Assembly (NCBI GenBank): GCA_002413145.1
Contig: DHWK01000120.1
Coordinates: 339-11,706, forward strand
Direction: 5' to 3'
DNA length: 11,368 nucleotides
Source: a bacterium UBP12_UBA5184
GTDB taxonomy: Bacteria > Vulcanimicrobiota > Vulcanimicrobiia > Vulcanimicrobiales > Vulcanimicrobiaceae
Both the position numbers and the translations under genes were made by a program. Positions 6,046 to 11,368 of the stretch are shown here, one piece after another. The notes beneath the pieces are model-generated. The model worked only from the letters and a program-made list of their open reading frames with translations. It did no database searches and was not told where the DNA came from. Positions within the stretch are counted from its first letter, which is position 1, and each line of letters opens with the position of its first letter.

Positions 6046-6354
6046 GCTCGTTCGGTAGCTCCCCGCTGGTACGGCATGCGCGGTTATTCACGTCGCGGCA
6101 CGAGACTCTTCTCCGCGATTCCCGAAGTTAGCCGGAGCCCGGACCGAGCATGGCGCGTTCGACGACCCGTTGTCCGCGGCAGGGGGCCGAACATAGAACC
6201 TTGAGGCCGTCACCAGCGAGCAAGCCCAAACTTTCGCTCGCAAAAAGGTCTCGCGCTGGAAGTTGGAAAGAGTCGGGTAGTCGTCGGGTCCTTTCTCTTG
6301 CAATCTTCGCTTCATACGCACTTTTCCGGCGGCTCGTTCCCGTAGGATCACTGT
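6046..6354. other. Intergenic region between divergent thioesterase and polysaccharide-export genes
   Basis: About 309 bases separate two divergently read units, so promoters for both should lie here. I see no convincing -35/-10 pair, no JUMPstart/ops-like element and no hairpin with a T-run. The only clear signal is TAGGA at about 6342-6346, the ribosome binding site of the permease. Short open frames crossing the region have Arg/Ser-rich shadow composition. Confidence 0.4.
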
Positions 6355-7122
6355 TTGGTTCAAGTACTTTATCGCTATCGGTGGCTTCTGTACGAGCTGG
6401 TCGTTCGGGATCTTGTCTTAAGATATCGCGGTTCTGCGCTCGGCTTTGTGTGGACCCTGCTCAACCCCTTACTGTTCATGCTCGTATACACGCTCGTATT
6501 TTCCGTCTACTTGCGCATCGGGATCGCGCACTATGCCGTATTCCTCATAGCCGGGTTGATCCCGTGGCAGTGGTTCGCAAGCTCCGTCCAGGCAGGCACG
6601 AGTTCGATCGTTGACGGGCGCATGTTCGTCGGGAAGACCGTCTTCGCACCGATTATTCTCGTGCTCGTGCCGGTGCTTTCGAATCTCGTGAACCTCTTGC
6701 TCTCACTTCCGATTCTCGTGACGATAGTACTGATTTTCCACGTGCCGCTCGGCTGGTCGATCCTGGTCTTGCCCTTGCTACTCGTTATCCAGTTCCTGTT
6801 AACGTCCGGCGTCGCTATGTTCCTCGCCACCATGAACGTCTTCTTTCGAGACTTGCAGCAACTCATCGCCGTCGTCCTGCTGCTTTTATTTTACCTGACG
6901 CCCGTTATCTATCCGCTCTCCACGGTGCCGGAAGGTTTCCGGCCCTACGTGCTCGGCAATCCGCTGGCGGCGTTGATTTTAAGTTATCAGGACATTTTTT
7001 ACGCCGACTCGTTTCCGAACTGGAGGCATCTGCTCTACGCTTTGCTGGCCTCCGTGGCTCTGTTCTATGCTGGTCTTGCCGTATTCGAACGGTACAAGGA
7101 CGCGTTCGCCGATTATGTGTGA
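6355..7122 (+). CDS. wzm: Polysaccharide/O-antigen ABC export permease (Wzm/TagG-like, ABC-2 family)
   Basis: The 255-residue protein spans the inner membrane about six times. It has the typical opening of this family: LLYELVVRDLVLRYRGSALG (11-30), then FVWTLLNPLLFMLVYTLVF. Next come IAGLIPWQWFASSVQAG (65-81), the conserved polar stretch SIVDGRMFVGKTVFAPIIL (84-102), MNVFFRDLQQL (160-170), LTPVIYPLSTVPEGFRPYVLGNP (181-203) and a short basic/aromatic end (FERYKDAFADYV). Wzm-type permeases carry lipid-linked glycans such as O-antigen or teichoic acids across the membrane, using a Wzt ATPase. The start is TTG at 6355, eight bases after TAGGA, and the protein begins exactly where relatives do. 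The next gene starts six bases after its stop, so both are in one operon. Its ATPase partner appears damaged (see 7129-8268). Confidence 0.9.
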   Translation: MVQVLYRYRWLLYELVVRDLVLRYRGSALGFVWTLLNPLLFMLVYTLVFSVYLRIGIAHYAVFLIAGLIPWQWFASSVQAGTSSIVDGRMFVGKTVFAPIILVLVPVLSNLVNLLLSLPILVTIVLIFHVPLGWSILVLPLLLVIQFLLTSGVAMFLATMNVFFRDLQQLIAVVLLLLFYLTPVIYPLSTVPEGFRPYVLGNPLAALILSYQDIFYADSFPNWRHLLYALLASVALFYAGLAVFERYKDAFADYV

Positions 7123-7128
7123 ACGTAA

Positions 7129-8268
7129 ATGAGCGCCGAAGCCATCCTCGTCGAGGGTGTTTCCAAGAGATTTCGCGTCGTCACGATCCCCAAGCAGATG
7201 ACGCTCAAGGAGGCGGTCGTCAGCCTTCGGTTGATCCGGCCATCCGAAAAAAGAGAGCGCTTCGTCAACGCTATCAACGACGTCAGCTTTGCGGTTGCGC
7301 GCGGCACGACGCTCGGAGTCATCGGCAGGAACGGTTCCGGCAAGACGACGCTGATGCGGCTGCTCGCCGGTATCTACACGCCCGACAGCGGATCGATCCG
7401 AATCCCAGGCGAGATCGCGCCGCTGTTGAGCCTCGGCGTCGGATTCCATCCCGATATGACGGGACGCGAAAACGTCAAGATCAACGGCCTCGTACTTGGT
7501 ATGAACCCGCGCCAGATTGAGGCCAGGTTCGACGAAATCGTCGAATTCGCGGGGCTACGGGAGTTCATCGATATCCCGGTTCGGACGTACTCCTCGGGAA
7601 TGCACATGAGGCTGACATTCGCGGTCGCGGTCAGCGTCGATCCTGACGTGCTCCTGCTCGACGAGGTCCTTGCGGTGGGCGACGAAGCCTTCATGATCGT
7701 GACGGGCGGGGCGTCTGCGGGAGACTTCCTGCGATTACTCGGGAACGGCAGAGAGTTCGGTCTCAAGCATCTCCACTATACATACCAAGAAGGCGAGGGC
7801 GGCATCGCGGAGGCGCTCAAGCTCTGCGAGCATTTTGCTGAGGAAGAGCGCATCGTGGTGATGTTGGGCGACAACATCGTTCAAGACGACATCACGCCCT
7901 ACGTGCGCAAGTTCGAAAATCAGAATTCCGGGGCCCGGGTTCTTCTCAAGGAGGTGCCGAACCCCGAGCGGTTCGGCGTCGCAGAACTCGACGGCGATCG
8001 CATCGTTCGCATCGAGGAGAAGCCGGCGCGACCCAAGAGTTCGTTCGCGGTAACCGGCATCTACATGTACGATCGGCGGGTTTTCGATCTTTGCCGCACG
8101 CTGCAACCATCGGCGCGCGGCGAACTCGAGATCACCGACGTCAACAACCAGTACATCAGCCAGGGCGATCTTTATTACGACGTGCTCGACGGTGGGTGGA
8201 GCGATGCGGGCGAGTTTGAGTCGCTTTTCCGAGCCAGCGAGTTGGTCAGAGCGGCATCACGTCTCTGA
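7129..8268 (+). CDS. In-frame chimera: truncated Wzt-like ABC ATPase fused to truncated RmlA nucleotidyltransferase
   Basis: Residues 1-188 match polysaccharide-export ATPases (Wzt): VSKRFRV near the start, Walker A GRNGSGKTT (66-74), HPDMTGRENVKING (107-120), ABC signature YSSGMHMRL (154-162), Walker B VLLLDE (174-179) and D-loop VGDEAF (183-188). The family then continues with the H-loop histidine and often a C-terminal glycan-binding domain; neither is present. From Met189 the sequence becomes glucose-1-phosphate thymidylyltransferase: IVTGGASAGDFLRLLGNG (190-207), YTYQEGEGGIAEAL (217-230), MLGDNI (245-250), NPERFGVAELDGDR (278-291), EEKP (296-299), VTGIYMYDRRVFD (308-320), GELEITDVNNQYISQGD (331-347) and WSDAGEFESL (357-366). 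RmlA normally has about 58 residues before this point, including the GGxGTRLxPLT nucleotide-binding loop; they are missing. Both parts therefore lack catalytic elements. A deletion joining wzt and rmlA, or an assembly error, explains it best. Following rmlD supports rmlA as a former neighbour. Confidence 0.88.
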   Translation: MSAEAILVEGVSKRFRVVTIPKQMTLKEAVVSLRLIRPSEKRERFVNAINDVSFAVARGTTLGVIGRNGSGKTTLMRLLAGIYTPDSGSIRIPGEIAPLLSLGVGFHPDMTGRENVKINGLVLGMNPRQIEARFDEIVEFAGLREFIDIPVRTYSSGMHMRLTFAVAVSVDPDVLLLDEVLAVGDEAFMIVTGGASAGDFLRLLGNGREFGLKHLHYTYQEGEGGIAEALKLCEHFAEEERIVVMLGDNIVQDDITPYVRKFENQNSGARVLLKEVPNPERFGVAELDGDRIVRIEEKPARPKSSFAVTGIYMYDRRVFDLCRTLQPSARGELEITDVNNQYISQGDLYYDVLDGGWSDAGEFESLFRASELVRAASRL

Positions 8269-8381
8269 CCGGCGGATTGCGTCGGTCTCCATATCGGCAT
8301 TTATCGGGCGCGCGAGGGCGGGCTTCCTTTCAGCGGCGCGTTGAAGGGGTTTTTCGGAGCGAGCACCATTCCTAAATCACC

Positions 8382-9239
8382 TTGAAAGCGCTTCTGATCG
8401 GAGGGTTCGGACAACTCGGCACCGCGATACGGCATCGTTGGACCGATGTCGAGATCGTCGCGCCGAAACGCGCCGAGCTCGACATCGAGAGCGACGCCGA
8501 CGTCCAGGCCGCCCTCGATCGCGCTCGCCCCGACCTCGTCGTCAACTGCGCTTCTTTTCACGACGTCGATCGCTGCGAGATCGAACCGCGGCGTGCCTTC
8601 GCCGTGAACGCCTTTGCAGTTGACGCGCTGGCCCGCCGCTGCCGAGCGATCGATGTTACCTTCGTGACGATCAGCACGGATTACGTCTTCGACGGCCGGG
8701 CCGCACGTCCGTATCGTGAGGGCGACGAAGAACACCCGCTTTCTGCGTATGGAGTCTCCAAGCTGGCCGGCGAAATCCTGGCGCTCCGTCTGGATATGCG
8801 CGCCTTTGTCGTGCGAACCTGCGGGCTCTACGGGATCGCGGAGCGCCTGGCCAAGTCGTCGTTTATCGACCGCGTCATCGGGCGTGGCGCGAGCGGCGAG
8901 CCGGTCGTCGTGACGAACGACGTCACCGCCTCGCCGACATTTGCCGGACATCTGGCGATTGCGCTGCGGCGGCTGATCGATACCGAACGCTACGGGCTCT
9001 ATCATGCCGCCAACGAGGGGCCGGTTACGTGGTTCGACTTCGCAGCCGAAGCGATGAAACAGGCGGCCGTTTCAACGGCGCCCGTTCCGAGGAGGAGCGA
9101 AGCTCGGCCCGACGCGGCAGAGAGGCCCGCATACTCGGCCCTCGATTGCACGAAGCTCGCAAGCCTGGGCATTCAGCTTCCCAATTGGCGCATCGGAATC
9201 TGCGACTATCTCATAGAGCGCAACGGGAGAGTTCGGTGA
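8382..9239 (+). CDS. rmlD: dTDP-4-dehydrorhamnose reductase
   Basis: RmlD performs the last step of dTDP-L-rhamnose synthesis, reducing dTDP-4-dehydro-L-rhamnose with NAD(P)H in the cytoplasm. The 285-residue length is normal. It shows the NAD-binding loop GGFGQLG (7-13), LDIESDADVQAAL (33-45), RPDLVVNCASFHDVDRCE (49-66), AVNAFAVDALARRC (74-87), STDYVFDG (98-105) with the catalytic Thr, YGVSK (123-127) with catalytic Tyr and Lys, and the C-terminal RPAYSALDCTKL (248-259). The start is TTG at 8382: an in-frame TAA at 8373 rules out anything longer, and MKALLIGGFGQLG begins just as relatives do. The 113 bases before it contain no recognisable gene and no good ribosome binding site. RmlB and RmlC genes are not in the window, and the RmlA copy upstream is truncated, so the pathway must be completed elsewhere. 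Confidence 0.93.
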   Translation: MKALLIGGFGQLGTAIRHRWTDVEIVAPKRAELDIESDADVQAALDRARPDLVVNCASFHDVDRCEIEPRRAFAVNAFAVDALARRCRAIDVTFVTISTDYVFDGRAARPYREGDEEHPLSAYGVSKLAGEILALRLDMRAFVVRTCGLYGIAERLAKSSFIDRVIGRGASGEPVVVTNDVTASPTFAGHLAIALRRLIDTERYGLYHAANEGPVTWFDFAAEAMKQAAVSTAPVPRRSEARPDAAERPAYSALDCTKLASLGIQLPNWRIGICDYLIERNGRVR

Positions 9240-9325
9240 TGGCCGACTTCGGTGCGGTCAATCGGCGTAAGGTACGCGCGGTCGCAGCGAATTTGGGTGC
9301 ATGGATCGCCACCCGCTCGACCTAA
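9239..9325 (+). CDS. Possible 28-residue leader peptide or gene remnant
   Basis: An ATG overlaps the rmlD stop (TGATG) and is preceded by a good ribosome binding site (GGGAG, about ten bases upstream). It opens a 28-codon frame (MADFGAVNRRKVRAVAANLG, then eight more residues) ending in TAA at 9323-9325. It overlaps the first 25 bases of the Wzy/WaaL-type gene in another frame. The ligase start itself has no visible ribosome binding site, so translation of this peptide might bring ribosomes to it. It could also be the leftover start of a deleted gene. Confidence 0.3.
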   Translation: MADFGAVNRRKVRAVAANLGAWIATRST

Positions 9326-10569
9326 CCGCGGCACTCGTCTTCATCGTCGTCGCCGCGGCGACGGCATATCTTGCCTACCGGCGGCCGGCCTGGGGAGTCG
9401 CCGTTCTCGTCTTCGTCGATCCCTTCGCGTGGTATCACGACATCTCGCGCACGACCGTCACGCTACCCAAGATGGTTTTGGCAGCGATCATCGTCGGACT
9501 GATCGCTCGCCGGACACCACTTTGGCCGCTGTGGGGACCGCGCAGCCGAGCACTATCCATCGCCGCGCTAGCGCTGATCGCCGCCAATGCGTTATCGCTC
9601 GTTCCCGCTCTTTACGTCGACGTCGTCGCTCGCGAAACGTTCAAGGCCATCGAATATGCGCTGGCGTTCGCAGTCTGCGTCATCGCCGTCGCCGACGATC
9701 CCGACCCGCGCCCGTTTCGGGTCGCGCTCCTGGGAGTCGTCACGCTCGTGGCGCTTCTCGCACTCGTTCAAGAATTCTTAGGCGCACCGTCGTCGAGCCT
9801 GATCGCGGGTCGCGTCGTACCCCGCATCGCCGGGGTGCTCGAAGGTCCGAATCAGCTCGCGGGTTACCTCGGGCTCGCCATCCCCGTCTTGCTCGCCTAC
9901 GCGCTGACCGTCCGCGATCGCCTGGCCGCAGCGGTCTCGGCGATTGCGTTCCTCGCGCTCGTTTTGACATTGTCGCGCGCGGGGATCGTCTCGACACTGC
10001 TTGCGATTGGGTTGCTCGTAACCGTCGGACGCGGTTTCAATCCCCGCATCGCACTCGCGGCGGCCGGCGGGGCGATAGGCGTCGTCGCTCTCGGCTTAGC
10101 AGCCGTCGGTGGACTCAAGCGGCTGGTCAGTTTTAGCGAAATCGGGGCGCCGACAGGTCTGGCGACGCGGTCGCAACTCTGGATGGCCGCGATTCAACTC
10201 TGGGAGCGCAGTCCTTGGCTCGGCATCGGCGCCGGAAACTACGAACTCAAATTACCGAGCGTCGGGCTCCTAGGCGTACGAACGCACGCCAATAGTCTCT
10301 ACCTACAGGCACTCGTCGAAGGCGGGCTCCCGTTGCTCGCCGCGACATTGTGGAGCGTATATGCGTCGATCGCCACATTCGCCGGCGCGCGCGGACGCGA
10401 TCCGATCGTGCTCGGCGTCCTGGCCGCATGCTTCGGACTAGCGGTCCACCAAATCTTCGATTTCTTGACGTTCTATCCGAAGATCGGCGAGTTTTGGTGG
10501 ATGCTGATGGGCGTCGCGGTCGGGCGCCTGACATCCGCTTCCGGCCGGCATGCGCGTCAAGGCATATAG
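9301..10569 (+). CDS. O-antigen polymerase/ligase-type membrane protein (Wzy/WaaL family)
   Basis: The 422-residue protein is hydrophobic, with roughly ten to eleven membrane segments. Hallmarks of the Wzy_C/O-antigen ligase family are GPNQLAGYLGLAIPVLLA (182-199), TLSRAG (223-228) and, after the large periplasmic loop region, RSQLWMAAIQLWERSPWLGIG (290-310) followed by GAGNYE and RTHANSLYLQALVEGGLPLL (327-346), with the conserved His329. Such proteins either polymerise glycan repeats or attach the finished chain to lipid A or another acceptor in the outer leaflet of the inner membrane. Sequence alone does not separate the two; in a cluster with a Wzm-type exporter, a ligase is more likely than a polymerase. 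The ATG at 9301 is the only ATG fitting the start and lacks a clear ribosome binding site. The end overlaps the convergent lipoprotein gene by 13 bases. Confidence 0.87.
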   Translation: MDRHPLDLTAALVFIVVAAATAYLAYRRPAWGVAVLVFVDPFAWYHDISRTTVTLPKMVLAAIIVGLIARRTPLWPLWGPRSRALSIAALALIAANALSLVPALYVDVVARETFKAIEYALAFAVCVIAVADDPDPRPFRVALLGVVTLVALLALVQEFLGAPSSSLIAGRVVPRIAGVLEGPNQLAGYLGLAIPVLLAYALTVRDRLAAAVSAIAFLALVLTLSRAGIVSTLLAIGLLVTVGRGFNPRIALAAAGGAIGVVALGLAAVGGLKRLVSFSEIGAPTGLATRSQLWMAAIQLWERSPWLGIGAGNYELKLPSVGLLGVRTHANSLYLQALVEGGLPLLAATLWSVYASIATFAGARGRDPIVLGVLAACFGLAVHQIFDFLTFYPKIGEFWWMLMGVAVGRLTSASGRHARQGI

Positions 10570-11138
10570 TCGACGCGCGTCAACACGATGCCGAGATGGC
10601 GCGGGTCCGCGTTGATCCCCTCCCGCACCGGCACGAATTCCTCGCTTGTAGACAGGCGCAGCGGAACGTCGCCGCGTCGTCGTCGGAGGCGCGGCGGCAC
10701 ATCGAAGCTCAGCGTGTAGACGCCGGGACCGTAACAGCAGCGTCTCTGCGCCCGATCACCGTCGATTGAAATGGTGAGCCCCTGTTTGTGCTTTCCGAAG
10801 AACGGATAGTCGGGGACGTAGACCGTCAAGTCGAGGTGCGAGGCCGACGCCGGCTTGAGCGTAACCACGCGCGCACGCGTCCCGACCCAGCAACACATCT
10901 TATCGTTGGCGACAAAAGATGGGTAGAGGCCGTCGATGTTTGTGGTTCCGCGGAGAGACGCCGGAATGCTAACACCGGTTGGAACGATCCAAGTCGGTCC
11001 GGGCGATTGCGCGCGGCCGGTTGGGGACGCACCGATGTCACTCAAACGTTTGCCCGGCAGGCAGCCTCCGGCGAGCGTCATCAACAAGACCGACAGCACG
11101 CATGCGGACGCGCGACAATTGGTTTCCCGCAATCCCAT
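10557..11138 (-). CDS. Lipoprotein with a beta module typical of polysaccharide gene clusters
   Basis: From the ATG at 11136-11138 the leftward product has 193 residues. It starts with a lipoprotein-like signal (SVLLMTLAGGC, lipid-accepting Cys26; the -3 residue is Ala, not the usual Leu). After a Pro/Ser-rich spacer (35-62) comes one beta-sandwich-like module: NIDGLYPSF (67-75), CCWVGTRARVVTL (82-94), LDLTVYVPDYPFF (102-114), LTISIDGD (121-128), GVYTLSFDVP (139-148), VPLRLSTSEEFVPV (158-171) and DPRHLGIVLTRVDY (178-191). Modules of this shape, ending in D-x-R-x-LG-x-x-(L/V)-x-x-(L/V), occur in or next to glycosyltransferases of exopolysaccharide loci; this is from memory of the family, and no domain name is certain. 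Two adjacent-cysteine pairs (82-83, 134-135) are notable. The TTG at 11130-11132 has a better-spaced GGGGGA and may be the true start. The frame is open upstream to the window edge, but that part is unconvincing. Confidence 0.68.
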   Translation of the reverse strand: MGLRETNCRASACVLSVLLMTLAGGCLPGKRLSDIGASPTGRAQSPGPTWIVPTGVSIPASLRGTTNIDGLYPSFVANDKMCCWVGTRARVVTLKPASASHLDLTVYVPDYPFFGKHKQGLTISIDGDRAQRRCCYGPGVYTLSFDVPPRLRRRRGDVPLRLSTSEEFVPVREGINADPRHLGIVLTRVDYMP

Positions 11139-11368
11139 TCCCCCGCCGAGCTTCGCCGCCAAAACTTGGCCCTCGACCGCGTCCGCCCTCCACCTAGCTC
11201 GCGCGGCTCTACTCGAGGTGACAGGCATCACGGGTCGTTGGCGCGCAAGCACGCTAAGCGCCTTCCTCCCCGGGAGTATCGTCATATCCACCGCCTGCGT
11301 CATCCCCTGGAGCACACTCGCTATCGGACCCGACGGAAGGGCTACCTCCGGGTGGGCGGCGCCCCCGT
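11139..11368. other. Right-edge stretch without a supported gene
   Basis: These 230 bases have open frames on both strands (one leftward continuing the lipoprotein frame, one rightward with Cys-Val-Ile-Pro-Trp and Gly-Pro-Asp-Gly), with similar third-position GC. Neither has a recognisable domain or a start with a ribosome binding site. It is probably the upstream region of the lipoprotein gene; a gene cut by the edge cannot be excluded. Confidence 0.35.

Noticed and set aside
6046..6354. JUMPstart/ops element ahead of the polysaccharide cluster
   Set aside because: No GGCGGTAGC-like octamer is present on either strand.
6088..6363. Leftward 91-residue frame in the divergent intergenic region
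   Set aside because: It overlaps the start of the export permease and has no ribosome binding site or recognisable sequence.
8269..8381. Remnant of rmlC or rmlB between the chimera and rmlD
   Set aside because: All three forward frames were read and none shows epimerase or dehydratase motifs; all end in stops.
11220..11368. Rightward frame with Cys-Val-Ile-Pro-Trp and Gly-Pro-Asp-Gly, reminiscent of a radical-SAM SPASM region
   Set aside because: Only one cysteine of the usual pattern is present, there is no upstream start or domain, and the opposite strand is equally open.

Overview
This is a GC-rich bacterial window with short intergenic gaps, GTG/TTG starts and several ATGA-type stop/start overlaps. 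The mix of secreted DUF5666-like proteins, a secreted MsrA and a rhamnose/polysaccharide cluster would fit an uncultured lineage such as Candidatus Eremiobacterota (WPS-2). That placement is an impression from protein style, not a search result. There are no RNA genes, CRISPR arrays, transposases or recombinases that I can see.

Left part (1-6045): a leftward, truncated ketopantoate-reductase-like gene; a secreted TPR-like protein; a broken small secreted gene whose tail overlaps the start of msrA; a secreted one-cysteine MsrA; a small secreted one-domain DUF5666-like protein; leftward genes for a secreted 285-residue protein and an 80-residue hypothetical; a two-domain relative of the DUF5666-like protein; then a leftward two-gene unit of a PaaI-type thioesterase coupled to an iron/organic-anion-type ABC substrate-binding protein. 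The 16-bp perfect palindrome at 3352-3367 is the best regulatory candidate.

Right part (6355-11138): a surface-polysaccharide cluster with a Wzm-like export permease, an ATPase gene fused in frame to a nucleotidyltransferase gene, rmlD, a Wzy/WaaL-type polymerase or ligase, and a convergent lipoprotein carrying a sugar-cluster-associated beta module. Together these suggest synthesis, export and assembly of a rhamnose-containing glycan.

The main surprise is the 379-residue gene at 7129-8268. Its first 188 residues are a Wzt-type ATPase that stops just after the D-loop. The rest is RmlA from its IVTGG segment to the end. Each half lacks essential parts (the ATPase H-loop and C-terminal region; the RmlA nucleotide-binding N-terminus), so a fusing deletion or an assembly join is more likely than a new bifunctional enzyme. 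If it is real, both export energisation and dTDP-glucose synthesis would have to come from elsewhere.
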